From: Pseudomonas sp. sp1636
Lineage (GTDB): Bacteria; Pseudomonadota; Gammaproteobacteria; Pseudomonadales; Pseudomonadaceae
Length of the DNA: 64,000 bases
Assembly (NCBI RefSeq): GCF_030376615.1
Contig: NZ_JARRAB010000004.1
Coordinates: forward strand, 124,001 to 188,000
Reading direction: 5' to 3'
Both the position numbers and the translations under genes were made by a program. Within the stretch, counting starts at the first letter, position 1; each line of letters begins with the position of its first letter. Shown here in pieces: positions 53,652 through 62,969 of this stretch. The notes under the pieces are model-generated. The model saw only the letters and a list, made by a program, of their open reading frames with translations, did not search any database and was not told where the DNA came from.

Positions 53652-54404
53652 ATGATTTTTTCTCCTGACAGTGACATTACGGTCGTCGTGACCAGTTGTG
53701 GGCGTTTCGATCTGTTGCGCCGTACTCTCGAAAGTCTCGATCGTTTCAATACCGCGCCGATTCGCGCGGTCTATATCACCGAGGACTCCGGCAGTGCCCA
53801 GGTGGAATCTTGCATTCCGGAGCACTGGCGCCCCCACACTCGTTTCTGGGTCAACAATCCCCGCTTGGGCCAGCTGCGTTCGATCGATGCGGCCTACGCG
53901 GCAGTGGCAACGCCGTGGATCTTTCATTGCGAGGATGACTGGGAGTTCTATCGTCCGGGATTCATCGAGGATTCCCAGCGCCTCCTGGAAAGCGACCCCC
54001 AGGCGCTGCAGGTCTGGCTGCGCAGTGCGGCGCATGACCTGGCAGTGCACAGCCCGTACGTGTATCTCGGCGAGCGCCGGCTCGTGGACGGTATCGCCTG
54101 CTATCGGGTGTGTTCGCGCAAGGTCGAGTGGCAGGGTTTCTCCTTCAATCCCGGCTTGCGCCGCCTGAAGGATTACCAGGCATCCGCTCCCTTCGCCCAG
54201 TATTCGGGCGAGAAGGAGCTGTCCGCCCTGTACGCCGAACGTCATGCGCTGATTCTGGAGAACGATGCGGTATTGCACACCGGCTTCGGCGAGCATGTGG
54301 CTGTGCCTGAAGAGCGTTCGAAGAAAATCAAGCGCAAACGTCTGGACAGAGTGAAGTTGCTGTTGGCATTTACCGCGGGTGTATTGATTGGATGGTGGAT
54401 TTGA
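53652..54404 (+). CDS. GT2-type glycosyltransferase with C-terminal hydrophobic tail
   Basis: Encodes 250 aa. ITVVVTSCGRFDLLRRTLESL at the start and HCEDDWEFYRPGF (Asp95, Asp96) are GT-A/GT2 features. The C-terminus has a basic patch followed by LLLAFTAGVLIGWWI, a possible membrane tether after the catalytic domain. It occupies the slot next to waaL where PAO1 has wapR, a rhamnosyltransferase that decides whether the core can accept O antigen. That makes a similar decisive role plausible, but the sequence similarity to WapR was not tested. It overlaps waaL by 13 bases. Codon use is slightly AT-richer than in waaFCGP. Confidence 0.72.
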   Translation: MIFSPDSDITVVVTSCGRFDLLRRTLESLDRFNTAPIRAVYITEDSGSAQVESCIPEHWRPHTRFWVNNPRLGQLRSIDAAYAAVATPWIFHCEDDWEFYRPGFIEDSQRLLESDPQALQVWLRSAAHDLAVHSPYVYLGERRLVDGIACYRVCSRKVEWQGFSFNPGLRRLKDYQASAPFAQYSGEKELSALYAERHALILENDAVLHTGFGEHVAVPEERSKKIKRKRLDRVKLLLAFTAGVLIGWWI

Positions 54405-55570
54405 GAGGGTTTATTGGGCAGTTATCATTACGGTTTAAATTGAACTACCACACCCTGGCGCTGTTGCTCTTTATCGCCAGCTTTCTGCTGCTGCCGACCG
54501 CGAAGATGGTCAATAACGTGTACTACGCCTTGGTGGCGCTGCCTGGTCTGTTTGCGTTGCTTCGCGACCGGGGCCGCCTGCTGCCGTTGCAGGGCGTCGA
54601 GTGGGGTTGGCTGGCCTTCCTCGCCTGGGCGCTGGGTGTTGGCGCCATCAGTGGCGATCTGCAGTTCTTCAAGCATGTTGGCTATGTGATGTTGTTCCTC
54701 GCCTGCGTGGTGCTGCTGGTGCGTCCGGAGCTGTTTCGTCACCCGCGCTTCGCGCGCGCGCTGTTCTGGACGTTGACCGCCTATGTGGTGCTGTCGGCGT
54801 TGCTTTACTGGGTGACCGGCCGTTACGCCGTGGGGCAGCGGGTGCTCTGGTTGCCGGGGCGCATGACCGGTCCCATCTACACCAGCATCTGGCTGGCAAG
54901 CTGCCTGGCGCTGGTGGCACCAGCCTGGATCCGCGAGCGACGCTATATCGAGGGTTTGTCGGGCCTCTGCCTGATGCTGTTCTGCATCGGCTTCATTCTG
55001 CAGAGCCGTTCCGGTCTGGTTGGTGTTGCGGTATTGGGTGTCCTGTTGGCTGGCTGGTACCTGGCGCGCGCGGGACGTCCTGCGCTTCTGGGCGTGTTTG
55101 CGGTCTCGGTGCTGGTCGCTGCCCTGCTCGGCCTGCTGACCTACGACGGGCATTTCGAGTCGTTGTTGCGCCGCGCGGATGCAGGGCGTTTCGAGCTGTG
55201 GGGTATTCTGCTGGCGGACTGGTGGCGCTGCGGCCTGCTGAGCGGTTGTGGGTTGGACTACGAGACCCAGGCGCTTATTTTGGGCGGTAGTCCGATCCAG
55301 CATCCTCACAATATCTTTCTGGCCTTGGGGCTTTATTACGGTCTTCCGGCGCTACTGCTATTTCTGACGGCAATGCTGTTGACGCTTTGGCGTGCCTGGT
55401 GCTGCCGCGATGCCTGGGGCCTATATCTGCTTGTGGCGCTTTGCATGCTCAACTTCGATGGTAGTTCGCTGATCGGCAATCCCGACGAGCTCTGGCTGTT
55501 GGTACTCCTGCCGGCCGCCTTGATCATCAATCGCTATCGCAATTTTTCACAGAGGGCCCAGAGCGCCTGA
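54392..55570 (+). CDS. waaL: O-antigen ligase
   Basis: Inner-membrane protein of 392 aa with about 11-12 transmembrane segments and a Wzy_C domain. It joins undecaprenyl-linked O polysaccharide to lipid A-core on the periplasmic side. The large periplasmic loop (~250-310) carries Arg266 in GRFELWG and His304/His306 in IQHPHNIF, equivalent to the catalytic Arg/His of WaaL enzymes. The 5' end overlaps the GT2 gene. The 3' end overlaps the convergent kinase gene by 37 bases. Confidence 0.92.
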   Translation: MVDLRGFIGQLSLRFKLNYHTLALLLFIASFLLLPTAKMVNNVYYALVALPGLFALLRDRGRLLPLQGVEWGWLAFLAWALGVGAISGDLQFFKHVGYVMLFLACVVLLVRPELFRHPRFARALFWTLTAYVVLSALLYWVTGRYAVGQRVLWLPGRMTGPIYTSIWLASCLALVAPAWIRERRYIEGLSGLCLMLFCIGFILQSRSGLVGVAVLGVLLAGWYLARAGRPALLGVFAVSVLVAALLGLLTYDGHFESLLRRADAGRFELWGILLADWWRCGLLSGCGLDYETQALILGGSPIQHPHNIFLALGLYYGLPALLLFLTAMLLTLWRAWCCRDAWGLYLLVALCMLNFDGSSLIGNPDELWLLVLLPAALIINRYRNFSQRAQSA

Positions 55571-56145
55571 CAAGGGAAGGGTAGGCCCTCCTTCTCGACG
55601 TACTTTTCGAAGTGAGCACGGTTGCGGCTAATCTGCCAGCGATTGAGTGGCAGTCGGAAGAAGCGCATGTCGGCGATGTCGATCAGCCCGAATTGACCAT
55701 CGGGACACTCGACGATGTTACCCAAGTGTAGCGAGCGGAAATAAACGCCCTTGCGGTGCAGTTGATTGATGAAGTGGGCCAGGCGGATCTGCTCGGGCTC
55801 CGTGGGCCGCTTGTCGGTATCGAGCTTCTGTCGCAGGGTGACGCCTGGAATCGGTTGGTACAGTGCGGCGAATACGCGGTTGTCGGCGCGGTAAACCTGC
55901 TCAACCTGCAAGCTCGGAATGCTCAATGCGCGCAACCGCTCGGCGTTGCGGGCAAAGCGTAGTGCGGTGGGGAACAGGCGGGAGAGGCTGAGTCCTTTGC
56001 GCGGGTAGAAGATTTTAAGCATCCGCCCGTTGCTCTGGCGGATCACCTTGGGGCCATGGCTGTCCTGCTCCAGCACCTGGCCGCCGCGCCCCAGGGCCTC
56101 GAGTTGTTGGCTGGAGATCGAGCTGATGTGGTGGGAAAGGGTCAT
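55534..56145 (-). CDS. Kinase-fold protein without catalytic Asp (PA4998-like)
   Basis: A 203-residue WaaP/InaA-family protein on the minus strand, between waaL and msbA. The ATG at 56145 is chosen; an ATG at 56205 would add 20 residues. Lys44 (MLKIF) and Asp156 (LIDIADM) fit the nucleotide and metal sites. The catalytic loop is YFRSLHLGNIV, with Ser138 where Asp is expected, although Asn143 is kept. It may be a pseudokinase. Its last 37 bases overlap the end of waaL. It is divergent from msbA across 119 bp. Confidence 0.82.
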   Translation of the reverse strand: MTLSHHISSISSQQLEALGRGGQVLEQDSHGPKVIRQSNGRMLKIFYPRKGLSLSRLFPTALRFARNAERLRALSIPSLQVEQVYRADNRVFAALYQPIPGVTLRQKLDTDKRPTEPEQIRLAHFINQLHRKGVYFRSLHLGNIVECPDGQFGLIDIADMRFFRLPLNRWQISRNRAHFEKYVEKEGLPFPCQALWALCEKLR

Positions 56146-56227
56146 TTGTCCTGGCTCAAGTTTGGCGGGCTGGCGATCATGCCTCAATAGCCGAAGCTTG
56201 GCCATTCCACAGGCGGTGCCTACAGCC

Positions 56228-56236
56228 TGCTAGAAT
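56228..56236 (+). promoter_or_regulatory. Candidate extended -10 for msbA
   Basis: TGCTAGAAT is an extended -10 element (TGn-TAGAAT) ending 28 bases before the msbA ATG. No good -35 is seen at the right distance, which is common for extended -10 promoters. Confidence 0.35.
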
Positions 56237-56264
56237 GTCGGCCACTTTGTAGCAAGGTCACCGA

Positions 56265-58088
56265 ATGATGTCTGCTGATTCTTCCAAGTCGCAGGACGCA
56301 ACCAGTCTGAAGATTTACTGGCGCTTGCTGAACTATGTGGTGCCATATTGGGGGCTGTTCGCCATCAGCATCCTGGGGTTTCTGATTTTCTCCTCTACCC
56401 AGCCGATGCTTGGCTACATCCTCAAGTACTTCGTTGACGGATTGGCCAATCCGGACGCCAGCCTGTTTCCGAACGTTCCCTACCTTCAGGATCTTCAGCT
56501 GGTCGAGGCGGTACCGCTGCTGATCGTGCTGATCGCCTTATGGCAAGGGGTCGGCTCCTATCTGGGCAACTACTTCCTGGCCAAGGTATCGCTGGGGTTG
56601 GTGCACGATTTGCGCGTGGCGTTGTTCAACAATCTGCTGATCCTGCCCAATCGTTATTTCGATAGCCACAATTCGGGCCATTTGATCTCTCGCATCACCT
56701 ATAACGTGACTATGGTCACCGGGGCCGCTACCGATGCGATCAAGGTGCTGGTGCGCGAGGGGATGACGGTGATCTTCCTCTTCGCCACCTTGCTGTGGAT
56801 GAATTGGCAGCTGACTCTGGTGATGGTCGCCATTCTTCCCGTGATCGGCGTGATGGTCAGCAGCGCGAGTAAGAAATTCCGCAAGCAGAGCAAGAAAATT
56901 CAGGTGGCCATGGGCGATGTCACCCATGTGGCCTCGGAAACCATTCAGGGTTACCGGGTAGTGCGCAGTTTCGGCGGTGAAGCCTATGAGCAAACACGTT
57001 TTCTGGGGGCGAGCCAGAGCAATACCGAAAAGCAGTTGCGTATGACCAAGACTTCGGCGGTCTATACCCCGATGTTGCAGTTGGTGATTTACAGTGCCAT
57101 GGCTGTGTTGATGTTCCTCGTATTGTTGATGCGCGGCGATGCGTCGGCTGGCGATCTGGTGGCCTACATCACCCTGGCCGGTTTGCTGCCCAAGCCCATT
57201 CGTCAGCTCTCGGAAGTCAGTTCCACCATTCAGAAGGGCGTGGCGGGAGCGGAGAGCATCTTCGAACAGCTCGATGAAACCCCGGAGACTGACCACGGTA
57301 CTCAGGAGCGTGAGCAAGTCAGTGGTCGTCTTGAGGTGGCTAACCTGAGCTTCCAGTACCCGGGCGCCGAGACGCCGGTGCTCAAAGATATTTCCTTCAG
57401 CGTCGAGCCGGGGCAGATGATCGCTCTGGTCGGTCGATCCGGCAGCGGCAAGTCGACCTTGGCCAGCCTGATCCCGCGCTTCTACCATCATGAACAGGGG
57501 CAGATTCTGCTCGATGGGCTGGATGTCGAGGATTACAACCTGCGCAACCTGCGCCGGCATATCGCCCTGGTCACCCAGCACGTCACCCTGTTCAACGACA
57601 CCGTCAGCAACAACATCGCCTATGGCGATCTGGCCGGTGCGCCTTTGGACGATGTGCGCAAGGCGTCCGAATCGGCCTATGCCGCCGAGTTCATCGAGCA
57701 GATGCCGCAGGGTTACGACACCCTGGTCGGCGAGAACGGCGTGCTGCTCTCCGGCGGTCAGCGCCAGCGCCTGGCCATCGCCCGGGCCTTGCTCAAGGAT
57801 GCTCCCGTGTTGATTCTCGACGAGGCCACCTCGGCGCTGGATACCGAATCCGAGCGGCATATCCAGGCGGCGCTGGACGAGGTGATGAGGGGGCGTACCA
57901 CGCTGGTGATCGCCCATCGCCTGAGCACCATCGAGAAGGCCGACCTGATTCTGGTGATGGATCAGGGGCGCATCGTCGAGCGCGGCACCCATCGCGAGTT
58001 GCTGGCGCAGAATGGCTACTACGCCCGCCTGCACTCCAGGCAGTTTACCGAAGGCGATGAGCTCGTCCCGGTAGAGCAGGGCGCTTGA
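56265..58088 (+). CDS. msbA: Lipid A export ATP-binding/permease protein
   Basis: Homodimeric ABC flippase of 607 aa that moves lipid A-core across the inner membrane. Six membrane segments occupy residues ~15-330. The nucleotide-binding domain has Walker A GRSGSGKST, signature LSGGQRQRL, Walker B VLILDEATSALD and the switch His in IAHRLSTIEK. The sequence starts with two ATG codons; either could be used. The last base is shared with the mig-14-like gene. Its place beside core assembly and waaL fits the export step. Confidence 0.97.
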   Translation: MMSADSSKSQDATSLKIYWRLLNYVVPYWGLFAISILGFLIFSSTQPMLGYILKYFVDGLANPDASLFPNVPYLQDLQLVEAVPLLIVLIALWQGVGSYLGNYFLAKVSLGLVHDLRVALFNNLLILPNRYFDSHNSGHLISRITYNVTMVTGAATDAIKVLVREGMTVIFLFATLLWMNWQLTLVMVAILPVIGVMVSSASKKFRKQSKKIQVAMGDVTHVASETIQGYRVVRSFGGEAYEQTRFLGASQSNTEKQLRMTKTSAVYTPMLQLVIYSAMAVLMFLVLLMRGDASAGDLVAYITLAGLLPKPIRQLSEVSSTIQKGVAGAESIFEQLDETPETDHGTQEREQVSGRLEVANLSFQYPGAETPVLKDISFSVEPGQMIALVGRSGSGKSTLASLIPRFYHHEQGQILLDGLDVEDYNLRNLRRHIALVTQHVTLFNDTVSNNIAYGDLAGAPLDDVRKASESAYAAEFIEQMPQGYDTLVGENGVLLSGGQRQRLAIARALLKDAPVLILDEATSALDTESERHIQAALDEVMRGRTTLVIAHRLSTIEKADLILVMDQGRIVERGTHRELLAQNGYYARLHSRQFTEGDELVPVEQGA

Positions 58089-58984
58089 TGCTGAGTCATT
58101 TGCGCGCCTGGCGTGAGCAGGGTTGGACGCCGATTGATGCACCCGCCTATGCCGAGGCCTGGCAGCGCTTCGGCGGCAGTGTGGCGACTCATCCTCAGGT
58201 GGTCGAGCGGTTGGCCTGCTTGGCGGGCATCCCGGTGCGCTATCTGGGTTGGTTGCAACAGGGGGAATTGCAGGCGGCGTTGCCGACCTGGGGTCGCCAC
58301 TTGGCCTTGTCCAAGGATGTGTTGAAGCAACAGGGCAAGCGCGGCCTGTTCGATCTGGGCAATGCCGAGATTATTGTGCCGCTGGCCGCGGTCGCGCAGG
58401 TGCCGCTGCGGCACAAGGCGCGCTACCTGTCCGATCTGCACGCCGGGCGCATCAGCACCCTGCGCGAGCAGACGGAAGGCTTGGCCCTGGCCCGTGAGCC
58501 GGAGCAATACAGCAAGAAGTTCCGCTACAACCAGCGCCGCGAGCAACGCTTGCTGGAAGAGGCGGGCGGCGTTATCCGGCCCATGCTGGAGCTGTCCGCT
58601 GCCGAGCAGGCGCGGATATATGCCGATCTGTTCCAGCGCCGCTGGGGCTTCGAGGCCACCGGCCAGGCGCACCTGGCCGAGGTCTTCGCCTTGATGCGCG
58701 AGTTCATCACCGGTTCGCTGATTTACCTCAATGACGAGCCGGTGGCCATTCAAGTGCTCTATCGGGTCGAGGCGCCGCAGTGGGTCAGCCTGGAGTACAT
58801 CAATGGCGGCGTCGACCCGCAAAACCGCGAGTTCAGCCCCGGCAGCGTGTTGAGTTTTATCAACACCCAGAGCGCCTGGGCCGAGGCGCGGGCCATCGGC
58901 AAGCCGCTGCGCTACTCCTTTGGGCGTGCCGATCGGGAATATAAAGATCGCTGGTGCAACCGGGTGCCGGTCTATCAGGTTTGA
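58088..58984 (+). CDS. Mig-14-like protein
   Basis: Encodes 298 aa with no membrane segment. I match it to the Mig-14 family (PA5003 in P. aeruginosa), GNAT-like proteins linked to resistance to antimicrobial peptides. Characteristic stretches are QYSKKFRYNQRREQRLLEEAGG, DLFQRRWGFEATG and YSFGRADREYKDRWCNRVPVYQV at the C-terminus. The ATG at 58088 overlaps the msbA stop by one base, so it is made with the flippase. Enzymatic activity is unproven, but the fold suggests transfer of an acyl or aminoacyl group. Confidence 0.82.
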   Translation: MLSHLRAWREQGWTPIDAPAYAEAWQRFGGSVATHPQVVERLACLAGIPVRYLGWLQQGELQAALPTWGRHLALSKDVLKQQGKRGLFDLGNAEIIVPLAAVAQVPLRHKARYLSDLHAGRISTLREQTEGLALAREPEQYSKKFRYNQRREQRLLEEAGGVIRPMLELSAAEQARIYADLFQRRWGFEATGQAHLAEVFALMREFITGSLIYLNDEPVAIQVLYRVEAPQWVSLEYINGGVDPQNREFSPGSVLSFINTQSAWAEARAIGKPLRYSFGRADREYKDRWCNRVPVYQV

Positions 58985-58986
58985 AT

Positions 58987-60387
58987 ATGTCTGGACGCAA
59001 GCAAGCTCTTCTTAGCCGCCATCGCCGGCAAAAGCGCATCGCCCTGGTGCTGGCCTTGCTGCTGCTGGCGGTATGCGGGGTGTTCGTCGCTTGGTGGTGG
59101 CTGCCCATTCTGCTGGTGCTGGGCTGGGTCGCGCACGAGGCCTGGTTCGCCGACCATCTGTTCTATGCCCCGCGCGACGACTATCGCTATGACTTTGCGC
59201 CTGCAACGCCGCGGTTTGCCGCGCGCCTTGCCGGCGCTTGCCTGCAGGTCGACGGCGACTTCGCGGCGGCCGATTGCCTGATTCTGCAACTGCGAATCGA
59301 GGCGAACTGGCTGGGCCGCTGGCTCGATCCCTATGTGCTGTTGGGCGACGATCGCCAGGACTTCGAGCGTGGGGTTGGCGGCCAGCGCTACCTCAATCTT
59401 TCCGGGCAAGGCGAGGCGTTGGCCAGCGGGCAACTGCAGTTGCGCGGGCGTTTTTGCCGCCTGGCGCAGACCGGCACCTTGTATGCATTGACTAACCCCG
59501 ACTATGCCAGTCGGCGCTTGATGGTCATTGCGCCGCATGCCGATGACGCCGAGCTGGCGGCCTTCGGCCTCTATAGCCGGGCTGCCGAGGCCAGTATCGT
59601 CACCCTGACTCAGGGCGAGATCGAGGCCGACGCCTATCGCCGTCTGGGCCTGGGCCAGGTCGCCGCTGCGCGTCTCAAGGGCCGCCTGCGCGCCTGGGAC
59701 AGCCTGGCCATACCGCTATGGGGCGGTGTGCCGCAGGCGCGTTGCGCGCAGCTCGGCTATTACTGCCTGCAATTGCCGGCGATGGCGCTGCAGCCGGAGC
59801 AGGGCTTCGCTTCGCGCGACTCCGGGGACGGCGATACGCGCCCGGTGCGCCGGCATAACCCGTTGACGCTGCCCGGCGATGCCGATGGTGTACCCAGTTG
59901 GCAGAATCTGTTGGCCGACCTGGTGGCCTTGCTCGAACACTTCCGCCCGGAGGCGATCGTCACCCCGCACCCGCAGCTGGATCCGCACAGCGACCATGTG
60001 GCCAGCACCCAGGCGCTGCTCGAGGCCATCGAGCTGAGCAGTTGGAAACCCAAGACCTTGCTGTTGTACGCCAACCACCTGCACGACAACGACCGTTGGC
60101 CGATGGGCTCGGCGGGCATGGGCATCGCCCTGCCGCCGGCCATCGAGAGTCTGCCGGCGGACGGCTTGTGGAGCCCGAGCCTGAGCGCCGAGGTGCAAGT
60201 GGACAAGGCCATGGCCCTGGCTATGCAGCATGATCTGCAGGGCCGCTTGCCGGCCAAGAAACGCCTGCGCCGAGTGATCCAGCGTGTACTGGCCGGACGC
60301 CGCTGGCCGGCCAGCGGTGAGGACGAGTTCTTCCGCAAGGCCGTGCGCCGCCACGAACTGTTCTGGGTGCGTGCGCTCGACGAGTGA
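58987..60387 (+). CDS. dnpA: PIG-L-family de-N-acetylase (DnpA-like)
   Basis: Encodes 466 aa from the ATG at 58987, two bases after the mig-14-like stop. A basic N-terminus is followed by a double hydrophobic segment (~22-55), so it is membrane-bound. The zinc motifs of PIG-L deacetylases appear as [13 protein letters not shown] and [15 protein letters not shown]. In P. aeruginosa, DnpA (PA5002) is a de-N-acetylase in the LPS core locus whose loss lowers fluoroquinolone persistence. An N-acetylated sugar of the core or a related glycolipid is the likely substrate. Confidence 0.87.
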   Translation: MSGRKQALLSRHRRQKRIALVLALLLLAVCGVFVAWWWLPILLVLGWVAHEAWFADHLFYAPRDDYRYDFAPATPRFAARLAGACLQVDGDFAAADCLILQLRIEANWLGRWLDPYVLLGDDRQDFERGVGGQRYLNLSGQGEALASGQLQLRGRFCRLAQTGTLYALTNPDYASRRLMVIAPHADDAELAAFGLYSRAAEASIVTLTQGEIEADAYRRLGLGQVAAARLKGRLRAWDSLAIPLWGGVPQARCAQLGYYCLQLPAMALQPEQGFASRDSGDGDTRPVRRHNPLTLPGDADGVPSWQNLLADLVALLEHFRPEAIVTPHPQLDPHSDHVASTQALLEAIELSSWKPKTLLLYANHLHDNDRWPMGSAGMGIALPPAIESLPADGLWSPSLSAEVQVDKAMALAMQHDLQGRLPAKKRLRRVIQRVLAGRRWPASGEDEFFRKAVRRHELFWVRALDE

Positions 60388-60409
60388 GATCGGCCCGTTA
60401 CCCTCTCCA

Positions 60410-60418
60410 TGCTATGAT
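60410..60418 (+). promoter_or_regulatory. Candidate extended -10 for hldE
   Basis: TGCTATGAT (TGn-TATGAT) lies 31 bases before the hldE ATG in the 62-bp gap after dnpA. No convincing -35 is present. hldE may thus have its own promoter besides read-through from msbA. Confidence 0.35.
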
Positions 60419-60449
60419 TCGCGGCGATTTTGCCGCTCCCGGAGCCCCC

Positions 60450-61871
60450 ATGAAGTTGTCCATGCCCCGTTTCGACCAAGCCCCCGTTCTGGTGGTGGGC
60501 GATGTCATGCTCGATCGTTATTGGCACGGCGGCACCTCGCGGATTTCGCCGGAGGCGCCGGTGCCGGTGGTCAAGGTCGAGCAGATCGAAGACCGTCCGG
60601 GCGGTGCCGCCAACGTGGCGTTGAACATCGCCGCGCTGGGTGCGCCGGCCGTTTTGGTGGGCGTGACCGGTGCCGACGAGGCGGCCGAGAGCCTGTGCAA
60701 TAGCCTGGCGGCCGTGGGGGTGAAAACCTGTTTTCAGCGGATTGCCGCGCAGCCGACCATCGTCAAGCTGCGGGTCATGAGCCGGCACCAGCAGTTGCTG
60801 CGGCTGGACTTCGAAGAGCCGTTCAATACCGATGCGGCGGCCCTGGCCGTGCAAGTCGAGCAGCAGCTGGCCGGGGTCAAGGTGCTGGTGCTGTCCGACT
60901 ACGGCAAAGGCGCGCTGAGGAACCATCAGGCACTGATCCAGGCGGCGCGGGCCAAGGGTATTGCGGTGCTGGCCGACCCCAAGGGCAAGGATTTCTCGAT
61001 TTATCGCGGCGCCAGCCTGATCACGCCGAACCTCCATGAGTTCGAGACCATCGTCGGCCATTGCGTCGACGAGGCCGAGCTGGTGGCCAAGGGCGCCCGC
61101 ATGATGCACGAGTTGGAGCTGGGTGCGCTGCTGATCACCCGCGGCGAGCACGGCATGACCCTGTTGCGCCCCGCGCATGCGCCGCTGCACCTGCCGGCCC
61201 GTGCCCGGGAAGTGTTCGACGTCACCGGTGCCGGCGATACGGTGATTTCGACCCTGGCGGCGTCCCTGGCGGCTGGCGAGGAATTGCCCCAGGCCGTCGC
61301 TTTGGCCAACCTGGCCGCCGGTATCGTGGTCGGCAAGCTGGGTACCGCCGCCATCAGCGCTCCCGAGTTGCGTCGGGCGATCCAGCGCGAGGCGGGTTCC
61401 GAACGCGGTGTGCTGAGCCCGGAACAACTGTTGCTCGCCATCGAGGATGCCCGCGCCCATGGCGAGAAAATCGTCTTCACCAACGGCTGCTTCGACATCC
61501 TGCATGCCGGCCATGTGGCTTATCTGGAGCAGGCCCGTGCCCAAGGCGATCGCCTGGTGCTGGCGGTCAACGACGACGCCTCGGTCAGCCGCCTGAAAGG
61601 CCCCGGTCGACCGATCAATGCGGTGGATCGGCGCATGGCCGTGCTCGCCGGCCTCGGCGCGGTGGACTGGGTGGTGAGCTTTAGCGAAGACACCCCGGAA
61701 AACCTGCTGCGCGAGGTCAAACCGGATGTGCTGGTCAAGGGCGGCGACTATGGCATTGAGCAGGTGGTCGGCGCCGAGATTGTCAGCGCCTACGGTGGCG
61801 AAGTGCGGGTGCTGGGCCTGGTGGAGAACAGCTCGACCACCGCCATCGTCGAGAAAATCCGCAGCAACTGA
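60450..61871 (+). CDS. hldE: Bifunctional heptose-7-phosphate kinase/heptose-1-phosphate adenylyltransferase
   Basis: Makes the activated heptose used by WaaC and WaaF. The protein is 473 aa from the ATG at 60450, with GGAG nine bases upstream. The N-terminal ribokinase-type domain (1-~318) ends in the catalytic [12 protein letters not shown] motif. The C-terminal cytidylyltransferase-like domain (~340-473) has [16 protein letters not shown] with HxGH, and VLVKGGDYG. Fusion of both steps in one chain is normal for gamma-proteobacteria. Confidence 0.97.
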   Translation: MKLSMPRFDQAPVLVVGDVMLDRYWHGGTSRISPEAPVPVVKVEQIEDRPGGAANVALNIAALGAPAVLVGVTGADEAAESLCNSLAAVGVKTCFQRIAAQPTIVKLRVMSRHQQLLRLDFEEPFNTDAAALAVQVEQQLAGVKVLVLSDYGKGALRNHQALIQAARAKGIAVLADPKGKDFSIYRGASLITPNLHEFETIVGHCVDEAELVAKGARMMHELELGALLITRGEHGMTLLRPAHAPLHLPARAREVFDVTGAGDTVISTLAASLAAGEELPQAVALANLAAGIVVGKLGTAAISAPELRRAIQREAGSERGVLSPEQLLLAIEDARAHGEKIVFTNGCFDILHAGHVAYLEQARAQGDRLVLAVNDDASVSRLKGPGRPINAVDRRMAVLAGLGAVDWVVSFSEDTPENLLREVKPDVLVKGGDYGIEQVVGAEIVSAYGGEVRVLGLVENSSTTAIVEKIRSN

Positions 61872-61887
61872 TCCGAGAGCATGCCGT

Positions 61888-62847
61888 TCAGCCCAGTTGG
61901 GCGGCGTTCAGCTTGGGTGGCGCTGACAGCGCCGGCGCTCGCGGCTTCGCCGTCGGTTTGGGCGGCGCGGCGCTGAGCTTCTGTTGCTTCAGCCAGTCTT
62001 TCCAGCGAATCCGTTCGTCACGCACCAGCCAGCCATCCTGCGCCGCGAAGCTCTCCGCCAGCCACAGGCCCCGGGTGCTGGCGGCTTTCAGTACGCCTTT
62101 GTTGAGGGTCAGCAGTTCGGCGCTCGGTCGACCCTGTTGCAGCGGTATCAGGTACAGATCCGGGCGGCAACGATCGAGGCGGGCGAGCAGCTTGCCGTCT
62201 TCCAGGCGTTCGTCGACGTGGAACAGGCTGAGTTGCCTGGCCTCTTTGGGCAGCTCCAGGCGCAGGTCATAGACCAGCTGCAACGAGGCGGTGGGCAGGT
62301 GCACATAGGCGCGTGGCCGTTCCAGCAGGGGCAGGTTGCCGCATTGCACCGGGCGTGCCGCGCCGGACAGCGGGCTGAGGTGGAAGTGCAGGGTTTCGCG
62401 GTAGCGCAAGGCGCCGTGATAGGGCGAGGGCAGCCAGGTTTCGCCGAAGCGGCCACTCAGCCAGCCTTCCGGGGTTTCCAGCAGGCACTCTTCGGCAACC
62501 TCCTGAATAGCGGTGAGCAGCGGCAGATTGAGTTCGTGGGCGGGCACGTAGCCGGAGATCAGCTTGAGTACCACATCGCCCCGATCCTGGCGCCGTTGGC
62601 GAACCAGCACCCAGTAGTCGCGACCTTGCCAGTTCAGGGTCAGGCGTACCGAAACCCCCAGGTTGGCCAGTTCCACGGCGAAACGTTGATTATCGCTGAC
62701 CTCGATCGCGCGACGGCGTTCCAGCATCTCGCTGAAGTTCAGCGGCCGCCCCAGGCTCTGGTAGCTGAGGCCGTCCGTAGTCGCCTCGACGAACAAGGGC
62801 AGGGTCTTGAAGGCACTGGGATCATGGCGGCTAAGCGTGCGCGACAT
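61888..62847 (-). CDS. Uncharacterised protein with Nudix-like signature
   Basis: I do not recognise a firm family for this 319-residue protein (ATG at 62847; upstream frame to 62937 less likely). A positional counterpart seems to exist in P. aeruginosa (PA4993, hypothetical). Residues 99-123 read G-x5-E-x9-QEVAEECLL, close to the Nudix box (G-x5-E-x7-RE-U-x-EE-x-G-U) but with two extra residues and Gln for Arg. Flanking beta-rich sequence (WQGRDYWVLVRQRRQDRGDVVLKLISG) suits a Nudix fold. The C-terminal ~30 residues are Pro/Lys/Ala-rich and probably disordered. Convergent with hldE across 16 bp. Confidence 0.75.
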   Translation of the reverse strand: MSRTLSRHDPSAFKTLPLFVEATTDGLSYQSLGRPLNFSEMLERRRAIEVSDNQRFAVELANLGVSVRLTLNWQGRDYWVLVRQRRQDRGDVVLKLISGYVPAHELNLPLLTAIQEVAEECLLETPEGWLSGRFGETWLPSPYHGALRYRETLHFHLSPLSGAARPVQCGNLPLLERPRAYVHLPTASLQLVYDLRLELPKEARQLSLFHVDERLEDGKLLARLDRCRPDLYLIPLQQGRPSAELLTLNKGVLKAASTRGLWLAESFAAQDGWLVRDERIRWKDWLKQQKLSAAPPKPTAKPRAPALSAPPKLNAAQLG

Positions 62848-62969
62848 GTCGGCTCCTGCGTTGCGTTGGGCTCGGCCCCCGAGCGGACAGCTGGCCAGGC
62901 GTGTCCGCCGGGGGTGCTGGGGCACGGTCGAAACCACTGCCGCAGATGCGCGCGGCGGGTTATGGCGGG

